From contig NZ_JADPVH010000030.1 in the NCBI RefSeq assembly GCF_026932795.1, positions 1 through 48,627 of the forward strand: a DNA stretch of 48,627 bases. Direction: 5' to 3'. Below are positions 9,215-17,436 of this stretch, one piece after another. Source of the DNA: Paenarthrobacter sp. Z7-10. GTDB taxonomy: Bacteria; Actinomycetota; Actinomycetes; Actinomycetales; Micrococcaceae. The position numbers and the translations under genes were made by a program. The notes below the pieces were generated by a model that ran no database searches, was not told the DNA's origin, and saw only the letters and a program-made list of their open reading frames with translations. Each line of letters starts with the position of its first letter. Within the stretch, counting starts at the first letter, position 1.

Positions 9215-9972
9215 CCGATTTTCTCACCAATAAAAATGTTCTGGTCACCGGCGGAGGCGTCGGCATCGGCAGGGAAATCTCGCTGGAACTGGCCCGGGCC
9301 GGCGCCCGGTTGGCCATCACCTATCTGAGCCATGAACCGGACGAGGAACTGGTGCTGGCCATCAAGGAGGCGTCGGGCACAGAGCTGACTGCAGTCAAGC
9401 TTGATGCCACCTCGGAAACCGACGTCCGGGACGTCATCAGTGATATCGGCACCCGCTTCGGCAGCATCGACGTCGTCGTCAACAATATTGGTGGCCTCAT
9501 TCAACGCTCCCCCATCGGACAGATGGATTTCGCGCTCTGGAACAAAGTCATGGCCGTCAACCTCGACAGCGTTTTCCTCGTCACCCACCATGCGCTGCCG
9601 TTCATGAACACCGGTTGGGGCAGAATCATCAACGTCGCCTCGTTGGCCGGGCACAACGGCGGCCACCCCGGAGCTGTCGCCTACGGTACCTCAAAGGCAG
9701 CGATCTTCGGCTTCACCCGCGGCCTGTCCAAAGAGGTGGCCGCTCTGGGCATCACCGTCAATGCAGTGGCCCCGGGATTCATCGAGGCCACACCGTTCCA
9801 CGACACATTCACCACCGCCGAGTCGAAGGCCGAAACCATTGCCTCGATCCCGGTGCAGCGCGCCGGCACCCCCGCCGACGTCGCGGGTGCCGTCGCCTGG
9901 CTTGCTGCGCCGCAATCATCCTTTGTGACCGGGACAACCGTGAACATCAACGGAGGCCAGTATTTTGCCTAG
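9211..9972 (+). CDS. short-chain dehydrogenase/reductase
   Basis: A classical SDR oxidoreductase of 253 residues. It has the cofactor loop TGGGVGIG near residue 15, NNIG near 92, catalytic serine in NVASLAG, Tyr and Lys in YGTSK, and the C-terminal GTTVNINGGQ typical of FabG-like members. It overlaps the LacI stop in ATGA, so it belongs to the TRAP operon. With a mutarotase next door, the simplest role is oxidation of an imported sugar or sugar acid to a lactone or keto form. Sequence alone does not separate a sugar dehydrogenase from a ketoreductase. Confidence 0.9.
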   Translation: MTDFLTNKNVLVTGGGVGIGREISLELARAGARLAITYLSHEPDEELVLAIKEASGTELTAVKLDATSETDVRDVISDIGTRFGSIDVVVNNIGGLIQRSPIGQMDFALWNKVMAVNLDSVFLVTHHALPFMNTGWGRIINVASLAGHNGGHPGAVAYGTSKAAIFGFTRGLSKEVAALGITVNAVAPGFIEATPFHDTFTTAESKAETIASIPVQRAGTPADVAGAVAWLAAPQSSFVTGTTVNINGGQYFA

Positions 9973-10011
9973 AAAGCTCAGTCCCCAGTCCGTGCTCCGG
10001 AAGGAGCTGGG

Positions 10012-10449
10012 ATGATCACGGCAAGGCTCACCCACCCCGACATGATCGCAGCCCTCGCCGCAGCTGGACACGGCTCTACCGTGCTGCTGACCGATGGGCA
10101 CTACCCGGCCAAAACAGCGGTTGGGCCCAACTCCCAGACGGTTCATCTGAACCTGACCTCGGGCTCCCCCACTGTTCCAGAGGTCCTCTCGGTAGTGTTG
10201 GAAACCATTCCAGTGGAGCGCGCCACAGTCATCAGTCCCAGCGAGGATGCGTTGCCCTCCGCTGTGCAGGAGGAGATAGCGCTTCTGCTTTCCGGGTCGG
10301 CTCCGATCGAAAGCGTGCCCCGGCACGCCTTCTATGCCTTGGCCCGTACCCCTGATCTGGCCCTGTGCGTGGTCACTGGCGACAATCGGAGGTTCGCGAA
10401 CGTACTGCTCACGGTTGGTGTCCTGAAGCCCGTGGAAACCGGCCGCTGA
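10012..10449 (+). CDS. RbsD/FucU family sugar mutarotase
   Basis: A 145-residue protein of the RbsD/FucU family, decameric enzymes that interconvert ring forms or anomers of free sugars such as ribose and fucose. The family N-terminus (ITARLTHPDMIAALAAAGHG, with the conserved His in GHG) and LLTDGHYPA are clear. AAGGAG precedes the ATG. It is the last gene of the TRAP operon, 39 nt after the dehydrogenase, and converges with the minus-strand dapB operon. Its presence implies that the substrate passes through a cyclic hemiacetal, which fits a sugar or uronic acid better than a simple dicarboxylate. Confidence 0.88.
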   Translation: MITARLTHPDMIAALAAAGHGSTVLLTDGHYPAKTAVGPNSQTVHLNLTSGSPTVPEVLSVVLETIPVERATVISPSEDALPSAVQEEIALLLSGSAPIESVPRHAFYALARTPDLALCVVTGDNRRFANVLLTVGVLKPVETGR

Positions 10450-10508
10450 GCCACGGGGCCCCGTACCCCGGCGTCCGCGTGAGGCCTTGGTCGGGACACA
10501 GTCCACGG

Positions 10509-10976
10509 TCAAGTATGTTCAGTGCGGGCGCTCGCTCGGGCGCGGAAGAGCGCGATCGCGTCCCGCATCGCTTTGCGCGCCCGGGTCCGGTCCCCGGCCG
10601 CGTCGTAGGCGCAGGAGAGGCGGAACCAGGAACGCCAGTCCGCCGGCGCTTCTTCCGCCTCGGCCTGGTATTTGCGGAATTCCGCGTCGGCGGCGGCACG
10701 GACTATGCGTCCACCAGGGGTCCGCGGTAAATTGTCCACCGGCAGCCCTCCCTCGGTCTCCAGCACCCTGGCCATCTTCTCCATCCGGGTCCCAAAGGTC
10801 AGCTCGCGCACCAGCGCCCACAGGCCCACCGGCGGCAGCACGACGTAGGCGGCGCCGAGAGCCTTGGCGGTCCAGTTGGGGTCCTGCAGCAGCCAGAAGG
10901 ACTGCTGCAGCATGACCACGAGGTAAAAAACCAGCAGCAGGCAAATCAGGCCCACCCAGATTTTGGTCCGGGACAT
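10509..10976 (-). CDS. membrane protein with a C-terminal TPR-like helical region
   Basis: A 155-residue protein of unknown function. Two hydrophobic helices lie near residues 6-27 and 38-56. A soluble region follows whose last part (DWRSWFRLSCAYDAAGDRTRARKAMRDAIAL) resembles one tetratricopeptide repeat. The start lies 3 nt after the dapB stop, so it is the last gene of the moeA-dapB operon. I can offer no function beyond a membrane-anchored scaffold. Confidence 0.75.
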   Translation of the reverse strand: MSRTKIWVGLICLLLVFYLVVMLQQSFWLLQDPNWTAKALGAAYVVLPPVGLWALVRELTFGTRMEKMARVLETEGGLPVDNLPRTPGGRIVRAAADAEFRKYQAEAEEAPADWRSWFRLSCAYDAAGDRTRARKAMRDAIALFRARASARTEHT

Positions 10977-10979
10977 CGG

Positions 10980-11738
10980 CTAGGCCTCCAGGTCCAGGTA
11001 GCCGTCCAGGCCCACCGTCAGCCCGGGCCTCGAAGCCACAGTACGCACTCCGATCAGCACGCCGGGCATAAAGGATTCCTGGTTGAACGAATCGTGCCGG
11101 ATGCTCAATTGTTCGCCGGGGCTGCCCAGCAGTACTTCCTGATGCGCGGTCAGGCCTGCCAGCCGCACGCTGTGCACCGGGATCCCTTCGATGCTGGCGC
11201 CGCGGGCGCCGTCGAGCTGCTTTTCGGTGGCGTCCGGAGCTGGCGGCAGGTGAGCGTCGGCCCGCGATGCGGCGATCAGCTCTGCGGTGTGAATGGCGGT
11301 TCCGGATGGAGCATCAAGTTTACGTGGATGGTGCAGCTCGATGATTTCCACGGAGTCAAAGTATTTGGCGGCCTTGGCGGCGAAGGCTGTGGCCAGCACG
11401 GATCCCAGCGCGAAGTTGGGGGCAATCAGCACACCGGTTTCCGGATGATCCGCCAGCAGTTCGCGAAGGGAGGCAAGTTTGTCCGCGCTCCAGCCGGTGG
11501 TCCCGACGACGGCGTGGATGCCACGTTCGACGGCGAAGAACACGTTGGTTTCGGTGGCATCCGGCACGCTGAGGTCGATGGCGATCTGGGTTCCGGCGGA
11601 CACCAGGTCCTCGAGCGCGTTCCCGCGGCCGAGCGCCGCCACCAGTTCCAGGTCCGGGGCCGCCGTCACGGCCGCCACCGCAGCCTTTCCCATCCGGCCA
11701 TTGGCGCCCAGGACGGCCACCCGCACCTTGTCAGTCAT
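10980..11738 (-). CDS. dapB: 4-hydroxy-tetrahydrodipicolinate reductase
   Basis: A 252-residue NAD(P)H-dependent reductase, the second step of the diaminopimelate/lysine branch after DapA. The nucleotide-binding loop VLGANGRMG is at residues 9-17, VVGTTGW near 78, the family motif ELHHPRKLDAPSGTA contains the catalytic His and Lys, and AGLTAHQEV lies near the C-terminus. The start is 9 nt after moaE, so it is co-transcribed with molybdenum-cofactor genes, and the small membrane gene follows after 3 nt. In related genomes dapB usually follows the pnp-M16 peptidase block; here about 19 kb separates them. Confidence 0.96.
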   Translation of the reverse strand: MTDKVRVAVLGANGRMGKAAVAAVTAAPDLELVAALGRGNALEDLVSAGTQIAIDLSVPDATETNVFFAVERGIHAVVGTTGWSADKLASLRELLADHPETGVLIAPNFALGSVLATAFAAKAAKYFDSVEIIELHHPRKLDAPSGTAIHTAELIAASRADAHLPPAPDATEKQLDGARGASIEGIPVHSVRLAGLTAHQEVLLGSPGEQLSIRHDSFNQESFMPGVLIGVRTVASRPGLTVGLDGYLDLEA

Positions 11739-11747
11739 GCTCCAAGC

Positions 11748-12323
11748 CTACGCGGAATCGCTGGCCCCTCCGGCACCCACCCACTCGACGGAACCGTCCG
11801 CGAAGTACTGCTCTTTCCAGATCGGCACTTGGTCCTTGATCCGGTCCACCAGTTCGGCGCAGGCGGCAAAGGCCAGCTGTCGGTGAGGTGCGGCGACTGC
11901 ACAGACCAAGGCAGCATCGCCAATTTCCAGCGGTCCCACCCGATGAGCGGCCCAAACGCGCAGGGTCGCAGGCGGGCTGGCGGCGTCGCCGCTCGGGCCG
12001 CCGTCGTCGCCGGCGCCGCTCGGGCCGCCGTCGTCGCCGTCGCCGCTGTCGTCGCCGCTTTCGCCGCCGGCTCCCTTCCCACGGCCTCCGGCTCCGGCGG
12101 AGAAGTCGGCGAGCACACTGGCGACGACATCGGTCATCACCCGCTCAGCGGTGGGGTGGCCGCTGTAGCTGAGACGCGCCACGTCGCGGCCGCCGTCGTG
12201 GTTGCGGACCACTCCGCTGAAGCTGACCACCGCCCCACAGTCGGCCGCATCCACTGCGTCGATGGCCTGCTGCACCGTGATGGGCTCGGCGCTGAGCCGG
12301 GCGGAAAGAATTTCAGTGCTCAT
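11748..12323 (-). CDS. moaE: molybdopterin synthase catalytic subunit
   Basis: A 191-residue MoaE, which with MoaD puts two sulfurs into precursor Z to form molybdopterin. Clear MoaE elements are VSFSGVVRNHDGG, RLSYSGHP, RVWAAHRVGPLEIGDAA, AAPHR and IKDQVPIWKEQY (active-site Lys). The ATG at 12323 overlaps the mog gene by 11 bases. A Gly/Ser/Asp-rich segment of about 40 residues, absent from ordinary MoaE proteins of about 140-150 residues, is inserted between LADF and LRVWAAH. It is encoded by a 27-bp tandem repeat. The insert probably forms a flexible surface loop. The moaD partner is 19 kb away at 30946-31212. Confidence 0.93.
   Translation of the reverse strand: MSTEILSARLSAEPITVQQAIDAVDAADCGAVVSFSGVVRNHDGGRDVARLSYSGHPTAERVMTDVVASVLADFSAGAGGRGKGAGGESGDDSGDGDDGGPSGAGDDGGPSGDAASPPATLRVWAAHRVGPLEIGDAALVCAVAAPHRQLAFAACAELVDRIKDQVPIWKEQYFADGSVEWVGAGGASDSA
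11988..12058. repeat. 27-bp tandem repeat coding the MoaE insertion
   Basis: Two near-identical units start at 11988 and 12015, followed by a degenerate third. They keep the reading frame and encode the Gly/Ser/Asp-rich loop. Confidence 0.75.
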
Positions 12324-12915
12324 GGTTGCCTTCCAGCTGGTCACAAAGGTGCGCCAGGAACGGTTCGAGCACGGCCAGTCCGTCCCTAATGCCGCCCGAG
12401 GAACCGGGCAGGTTGACGATGAAGGTGTTTCCCACCACTCCGGCATAGCCACGGCTGAGCACCGCGGCCGGTGTCTTCGACCGGCCGGCAGCCCGGATGG
12501 CCTCCATGACGCCGGGGATCTCGCGCTCCAACAGGGGATGGGTCATTTCGGGCGTAAGGTCATCGGCGGTGAGACCTGTCCCGCCGCTGGTGATAATGAC
12601 CGAGGGGTGTTGCGAAATGAGGTGCTGCAGTGCGTCGTGGACGTCCTGTCCATCGGCGACAATCTGCACCGGCAACGACTCGAAACCCTGCCCGGTCAGC
12701 CAACTGCCGATGATCGGAGCGCTCGTATCCTGATAGCCACCGGTGGCAGCCCGGGTGGAGGCGATGACTACCCCTGCGCGTCGTACGGTGTTAGATTCTG
12801 CGCGGATGCCGGCCCGGCGAACCGCTCCGGCATCGGTGTTAACTCCGGGCATTCCGCCGGATTCGGCACCGGTGTTGACCCCGGATTCCTCACCGGATTC
12901 GGATCCGGTGCTCAC
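12313..12915 (-). CDS. MogA/MoaB family molybdopterin adenylyltransferase
   Basis: A 200-residue protein of the MogA/MoaB fold, which adenylates molybdopterin before molybdate insertion. Core motifs are [31 protein letters not shown] and VNLPGSSGG. The GTG start at 12915 overlaps the moaC stop (GTGA). The first 45 or so residues are a low-complexity Gly/Glu/Val/Asn extension with a repeated VRRAG, not part of the fold; a start closer to the core is possible. It lies between moaC and moaE in the cofactor operon. Mog and MoaB cannot be safely separated by eye. Confidence 0.88.
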   Translation of the reverse strand: MSTGSESGEESGVNTGAESGGMPGVNTDAGAVRRAGIRAESNTVRRAGVVIASTRAATGGYQDTSAPIIGSWLTGQGFESLPVQIVADGQDVHDALQHLISQHPSVIITSGGTGLTADDLTPEMTHPLLEREIPGVMEAIRAAGRSKTPAAVLSRGYAGVVGNTFIVNLPGSSGGIRDGLAVLEPFLAHLCDQLEGNHEH

Positions 12916-13424
12916 AGGACCCAGTCCCCGCTCTTACCTCCGCTTTTGGCCAGCACCTTAATGTCTGTGAGCACGGCGTGCTTGTCCACCGCCTTGATCA
13001 TGTCGTACAGGCTCAGCGCGGCCACCGATGCGGCGGTAAGGGCCTCCATCTCCACTCCGGTGACTGACCGCGTCTTCACCAGGGCCGTAACGGTGATTGA
13101 GGTGGCTGCCAAGGCGAAATCGACCGTGACCTTGCTGATGGGCAGCGGATGGCACAGCGGGATCAGCTCCGGAGTCTTTTTGGCGGCCATGATCCCGGCC
13201 ACTCTTGCCACGGCGAGCGCGTCCCCCTTTGGAAGTTCGCCGGCTCCCAGCAGGCTCAGGACCTCCGCCGTCGTGGCTACGACTGCCTGTGCGGTGGCCT
13301 CCCTGGTGGTTTCATCCTTGCTGGACACGTCCACCATCAGCGCCGTGCCGTCTGCGCGCAGGTGGGTCAAGGTGGCCGCTGGCGCCGACTGCGGATGCTT
13401 TGTTGAATTGCTCATAACAGCCAT
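12912..13424 (-). CDS. moaC: cyclic pyranopterin monophosphate synthase
   Basis: A 170-residue MoaC that converts the MoaA product into cyclic pyranopterin monophosphate. Hallmarks are MVDVSSK, the [13 protein letters not shown] motif, [11 protein letters not shown] and YDMIKAVDK with the active-site Lys region. The start at 13424 overlaps the end of moeA by 13 bases; a second Met at 13415 is possible. MoaA, the partner enzyme, is encoded 16 kb away at 29817. The assignment is firm. Confidence 0.95.
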   Translation of the reverse strand: MAVMSNSTKHPQSAPAATLTHLRADGTALMVDVSSKDETTREATAQAVVATTAEVLSLLGAGELPKGDALAVARVAGIMAAKKTPELIPLCHPLPISKVTVDFALAATSITVTALVKTRSVTGVEMEALTAASVAALSLYDMIKAVDKHAVLTDIKVLAKSGGKSGDWVL

Positions 13425-14776
13425 ACTTCCACTTCCGCGCCGGCGATGAGCTCCACGGCGTCCGCCGGCAGATGAATCATGGCATTCGAGGCCGCGAGGG
13501 AGCCCAACAGGTGCGACGACGACCCTCCCACCGGCGTGACGGTGGTCAGCACCGTCGGGTCTCCGTGTCGCAGTGCGCCGGCTTCGATTCCGGCCTGGCT
13601 TTCGGCTCCGGGACCCTCCACTCCGGACAGCTTTTCAGCTCTGCTGCGCTTCCGCGCCCCCGCCGGTCGCAATACGGTGCCGGCCGGATCGAGTTGCACG
13701 ACCCCGCGGCGGATCTGATGCTTGCCGGCCGGGGAGGTCAGATCGGTGTCCAGCCGTGCCCAGATCCGCGTCCGGGGCCGCGGCGAGCCGAGCAATGCGC
13801 TCAGTGCCGGCCGCAGGAACATTTCGAACGACACTACGCCGCTGACCGGGTTGCCCGGGAATCCCAGGAAAGGCAGGCCTTCGACAGTTCCAAGGCCCTG
13901 TGGGCCACCTGGCTGCATTGCCACGGAGCAGAATTCCACTTCGGCACCAGCCAGCGACTGCTTGACAACTTCGAAGGCGCCCGCGCTAATGCCGCCGGTG
14001 GTCAGAATCAGGTCGATTCCCCCGCCGGTGGCGGCATGCCGGAAGACCTCCCGGAGCGTGGCGGGATCATCGGGCACCAGGGCGGCCAGTTCCACCTCGG
14101 CGCCGGCTTCGAGCAGGTTGGCGTGCAGCAGCATTGAGTTGGCGTCGAAGATCTTTCCGGGCGGCAGGGCCGTGCCCGGCAGCACCACTTCGTCCCCGGT
14201 GGCCACCAGCAGGACGCGCGGCCGACGCCGCACCTGCAGTTCAGTCAACCCCAGGGCGGCGGCCAGTCCCAGGTGCGCGGGACTCAGGCGGGTGCCGGCC
14301 GCGAGGGCCAGCCCGCCGGCCTGCACATCGCTGCCGGCGGCACGGACGAACGACCCGGCGACGGTGGCCGGAAGCGCCACCGTGGTCCCGTGGCCCGCGG
14401 AATCCGGAAAGGTCGCGGGAACGGCACGCTCGATGGGAACGACGGCGTCCGCGCCGTCGGGAAGCATGGCCCCCGTCATGATCGGTGCAGCAGTGCCCCG
14501 AGCGAGCGGGGCGGGAACCGCGCCTGCCGGAATGGTCGGCGCGACGACCAGCTCAGCGCCCTCCGCCAGGTCCGAGGCATTGACGGCATACCCGTCCATC
14601 TGGGAGTTCCCGAACGGAGGCAGGCTCAGCGGCGCATGCACATCATGGCTGAGCACCCTGCCCAAGGCCTGAATCAGCGGCAGCCGGGGGCCGTCGTCGT
14701 CGAACTTTGAGACATTCCAGGCACCAGCCAGCAGCGCCCGCACCGCCTCCTGGTGGTCTGCTGCGGATCTGCGCAT
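13412..14776 (-). CDS. moeA: molybdopterin molybdenumtransferase
   Basis: A 454-residue MoeA that inserts molybdate into adenylated molybdopterin. Domain order is typical: an N-terminal part with [30 protein letters not shown], the MoCF-like domain with VATGDEVV and [20 protein letters not shown], and a C-terminal beta domain. The open frame runs far upstream, but the ATG at 14776 has a strong GGGAGGA and fits the family. It is the first gene of the operon moeA-moaC-mog-moaE-dapB-membrane protein. It diverges from the MTA phosphorylase gene with 84 bp between starts. Confidence 0.95.
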   Translation of the reverse strand: MRRSAADHQEAVRALLAGAWNVSKFDDDGPRLPLIQALGRVLSHDVHAPLSLPPFGNSQMDGYAVNASDLAEGAELVVAPTIPAGAVPAPLARGTAAPIMTGAMLPDGADAVVPIERAVPATFPDSAGHGTTVALPATVAGSFVRAAGSDVQAGGLALAAGTRLSPAHLGLAAALGLTELQVRRRPRVLLVATGDEVVLPGTALPPGKIFDANSMLLHANLLEAGAEVELAALVPDDPATLREVFRHAATGGGIDLILTTGGISAGAFEVVKQSLAGAEVEFCSVAMQPGGPQGLGTVEGLPFLGFPGNPVSGVVSFEMFLRPALSALLGSPRPRTRIWARLDTDLTSPAGKHQIRRGVVQLDPAGTVLRPAGARKRSRAEKLSGVEGPGAESQAGIEAGALRHGDPTVLTTVTPVGGSSSHLLGSLAASNAMIHLPADAVELIAGAEVEVWLL

Positions 14777-14860
14777 CGTGTCCGTCCTCCCGCACTTTGC
14801 CGGCTCTGCCGTTCCAGACCCGTAAGGGTTGCCCGCTGCACGGGATACCTCTTCTTTGGC

Positions 14861-15937
14861 ATGATGCCAGATATGCCCGTCGAAACAGAACCCCAGATCA
14901 CATCTTTGCCTGGCAGCGGCCCTGACGGCCGACCTGGCAGTAGACCTGACAGCCGTCCGCGCATCGCCATTATCGGTGGCACTGGACTGTATGCCCTCCC
15001 CGGGGCGGACATCGTGGACGTCCGGGAGATTCCGACACCGTTCGGAGCGCCCTCGAGCCCGATCACCTTGGCCCGGCTGACCACGCCGGCGGACCCGACA
15101 CGGACAAGCCTCGGTTGGAGGGCCCGCGCCGACGGGAAGCCGGGCGCGGACACTGCCGGGAAGCCGGGCACGGACACTGTGCTGGTCGCCTTCCTGAGCC
15201 GGCACGGGCGCGGCCACCGCCTTCCGCCGCAGCAGATTAATTATCGGGCGAATCTGTGGGCGCTGAAGTCGCTGGGCGTTGAGGCTGTCATTTCCTCCGC
15301 CGCGGTAGGAGGACTGGTCCCCAGCCACCGGACGGACAGCTTCGCGGTGCCGGACCAGTTTTTGGACAGGACGTGGGGCCGGCCGGACACCTTTTACGAC
15401 GGCTCCCTGCCCACCGGTGTTCAGCACGTGGGCGCGGCCGAACCTTTCTGCCCCAGCCTGCGGCGGCTGCTGGCCACGGCGCTGGCGGAACACGGTGAGG
15501 ACTACCTGCCCACCGCCGCAGTGGCCGTCATCAACGGACCGCGCTTCTCCACCAAGGCCGAATCCGCGGCCCTGGTGCTAGCCGGCGCGCACATCGTCAG
15601 TATGACGCAATACCCCGAACCTGTTTTGGCGGCCGAGCTGAACATGGGTTTTGCCAGCCTCGCCTACATCACGGACGCGGATACCGGACACGACGGGTCC
15701 GAGGCTGTCACCGCGGAGCTTGTTTTCGCCCGCCTCGCCGCGGCCCAGCCTCGGATTCTGGCGGTTCTTGGCTCCGTGGTCCGGCTGATCGAGACCGGTG
15801 TTCCCTACCGGGCCGCAGCGGGGATTTCGGCGTCGGCTGTTGGCGCAGTGATGGCCGCACCGGTGAAGGGACCGAGCAGCGACGGTGGACCTGCCGACGG
15901 GCCAGCCGATGCTGCACCGGCTGGGGTGCTCCGGTGA
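14861..15937 (+). CDS. S-methyl-5'-thioadenosine phosphorylase (MTAP/PNP family)
   Basis: A nucleoside phosphorylase that should cleave methylthioadenosine to adenine and 5-methylthioribose-1-phosphate. Motifs: IAIIGGTGLY, SRHGRGHRLPP (phosphate site), INYRANLWALK, GRPDTFYDG, INGPRFSTKAES, MTQYPEPVLAAELNM, and ITDADTG near the base-binding Asp. The family is about 265 residues; this one is about 358 because of N- and C-terminal tails and an internal repeat insert (15134-15181). The start is uncertain: ATG 14861, 14864 or 14873, none with a Shine-Dalgarno. Its stop overlaps the epimerase start (GTGA). The same pair, Rv0535-Rv0536, occurs in the mycobacterial methylthioxylose locus, which suggests biosynthesis rather than plain MTA salvage. 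Confidence 0.88.
   Translation: MMPDMPVETEPQITSLPGSGPDGRPGSRPDSRPRIAIIGGTGLYALPGADIVDVREIPTPFGAPSSPITLARLTTPADPTRTSLGWRARADGKPGADTAGKPGTDTVLVAFLSRHGRGHRLPPQQINYRANLWALKSLGVEAVISSAAVGGLVPSHRTDSFAVPDQFLDRTWGRPDTFYDGSLPTGVQHVGAAEPFCPSLRRLLATALAEHGEDYLPTAAVAVINGPRFSTKAESAALVLAGAHIVSMTQYPEPVLAAELNMGFASLAYITDADTGHDGSEAVTAELVFARLAAAQPRILAVLGSVVRLIETGVPYRAAAGISASAVGAVMAAPVKGPSSDGGPADGPADAAPAGVLR
15134..15181 (+). repeat. 24-bp direct repeat inside the MTA phosphorylase gene
   Basis: Two in-frame 24-bp copies (15134-15157 and 15158-15181) encode GKPGADTA and GKPGTDTV. They insert a flexible loop before the strand LVAFLSRHG. Confidence 0.8.
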
Positions 15938-17004
15938 GGATCCTGCTCACTGGTGGTGCCGGCTTTATTGGTTCGCATATCGCTCAGGCTGCGCTGGCAT
16001 GCGGATGGGACGTTACGGTACTGGACTCGCTGGAGCCGGCCGTGCATCCCCGTCTCTCTGACATCGATCCCCGACTGCGCTTCCTCAAGGGTGACGTGGG
16101 CGATCGGGAAACCGTCGCCGTCGCGCTGGACGGCGCAGACGTCGTCGTCCATCAAAGCGCCAAGGTAGGTTTGGGCGTGGACTTTTCCGATGCACCCGAT
16201 TACGTCCGCAACAACGACTTGGCCACCGCCGTGCTGCTGGCCGGAATGGCTGAGGCAGGCATCGGTGCGCTGGTGCTTGCCTCTTCCATGGTGGTGTACG
16301 GGGAGGGCGCTTACACCAGCGTCGGTGGCCAACTGGTGCGGCCTGGGCCACGTCGAGCCAGCGATTTGGCGGCGGGAATCTTTGATCCGCGCCATCCTGA
16401 AACTGGCGAGCTGCTCACCCCGGCCCTGCTGGACGAGGATGCACGGCTGGATCCACGCAATGTATACGCCGCGTCCAAACTGGCACAGGAGCATCTGGCC
16501 TCGGCCTGGGCCAGATCCACCGGTGGCCGCGCCATAGCACTGCGCTACCACAATGTGTATGGACCCCGAATGCCCAAGAACACTCCCTACGCCGGCGTGG
16601 CAAGCCTGTTCCGCTCGGCGTTGTCCCGTGGAGAGGCGCCGCGCGTTTTTGAGGATGGCGGCCAGCGCCGCAGCTTCATCCACGTGGCTGACGTTGCCGC
16701 GGCTAATATCTCCGCGGTGCAGGCATTACAGGCAGGAAACGGCAGACAATTTCGCGCCTTCAATGTGGGCGCGAACGAGGTACACACGGTCGGTGATGTA
16801 GCGCGGGCTCTGAGCGAAGCGGCTGGCGGACCACCACCGGTTGTCACAGGCGAATTCCGGCTGGGCGACGTTCGGCACATCACGGCGTCCTCCGATCGGA
16901 TCAAGTCTGAGCTGGGCTGGGCTCCCCAACGCGGCTTCGAGGATGGCATGAAGGAATTCGCGCTCGCCCCACTCCGCGGAGAATCCCAAGTGAGTAACAG
17001 CTGA
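15934..17004 (+). CDS. NAD-dependent sugar-nucleotide epimerase/dehydratase
   Basis: An extended SDR of 356 residues similar to GalE-type epimerases. It has the NAD loop TGGAGFIGSH at residues 6-15, VVHQSAKVG, the catalytic serine region LASSMVVYG, Tyr and Lys in VYAASKLAQE, and RYHNVYGPRMP plus SFIHVADVA for substrate binding. The GTG start overlaps the phosphorylase stop, so translation is coupled. I infer a substrate derived from the phosphorylase product: conversion of a methylthioribose nucleotide to the xylo form needs one C3 inversion, which this family could do. Ordinary UDP-glucose 4-epimerase is the alternative. The stop codon lies in the stem of the following hairpin. Confidence 0.88.
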   Translation: MRILLTGGAGFIGSHIAQAALACGWDVTVLDSLEPAVHPRLSDIDPRLRFLKGDVGDRETVAVALDGADVVVHQSAKVGLGVDFSDAPDYVRNNDLATAVLLAGMAEAGIGALVLASSMVVYGEGAYTSVGGQLVRPGPRRASDLAAGIFDPRHPETGELLTPALLDEDARLDPRNVYAASKLAQEHLASAWARSTGGRAIALRYHNVYGPRMPKNTPYAGVASLFRSALSRGEAPRVFEDGGQRRSFIHVADVAAANISAVQALQAGNGRQFRAFNVGANEVHTVGDVARALSEAAGGPPPVVTGEFRLGDVRHITASSDRIKSELGWAPQRGFEDGMKEFALAPLRGESQVSNS

Positions 17005-17037
17005 TGCACTCATTTCGCGTTTTGAGTGCATCAGCTG
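16998..17037. terminator. bidirectional hairpin between epimerase and crcB genes
   Basis: A perfect 15-bp inverted repeat (16998-17012 and 17023-17037) with a 10-nt loop separates two convergent genes. It has no U-tract and probably ends transcription from both sides. Confidence 0.7.
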
Positions 17038-17067
17038 CCACTTAGTTGGGTAGCGGGGACGAACGGG

Positions 17068-17436
17068 TCAGACGACCGACGCCAGGGCCACTCCGACGGC
17101 GGCGGCCAGGACGCAGCCTGCCAGCGTACCGAGCCCGTTGAGCAGTGCCAGCCCGGAGCGGCGGCTTTGGATGAGCCGGATGGTTTCGAAACTGGCAGTA
17201 CTGAAAGTGGTGTAACCGCCCAGGAACCCGGTTCCAAGGATCAGCTGGAGGTCACCGGGGCTGGCCCGATGGCTCAGCAGCCCGGCGAGAAAGCCAAGCA
17301 GCAGCGAACCGGAGATATTGATCAGCATGGTTCCCAGCGGTACAGCGGTGCGGATCCGTGCCCGGAGCAGGGAGTCGACGGCGAACCGCAGTCCAGCGCC
17401 GAGGCCGCCCGCGAGCCCGAGCAGGAGGACCGTCAT
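17068..17436 (-). CDS. crcB: fluoride channel subunit CrcB/Fluc (second copy)
   Basis: A 122-residue protein with four hydrophobic helices of the CrcB/Fluc family, which exports fluoride passively. Family motifs are GAGLRF near the N-terminus, LINISGSLLLGF with the conserved Asn and Gly, and GTGFLGGYTTFSTASFE carrying the Phe/Thr/Ser track. The ATG at 17436 overlaps the previous stop in ATGA; the longer open frame upstream is a shadow. Two unequal crcB copies in tandem usually form a heterodimer of opposite topology. The operon is preceded by a fluoride riboswitch. Confidence 0.93.
   Translation of the reverse strand: MTVLLLGLAGGLGAGLRFAVDSLLRARIRTAVPLGTMLINISGSLLLGFLAGLLSHRASPGDLQLILGTGFLGGYTTFSTASFETIRLIQSRRSGLALLNGLGTLAGCVLAAAVGVALASVV

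Noticed and set aside
10453-10464. 12-bp palindrome ACGGGGCCCCGT after the mutarotase gene
   Set aside because: There is no loop and no T-run, and in a GC-rich genome it may be chance; not called a terminator.
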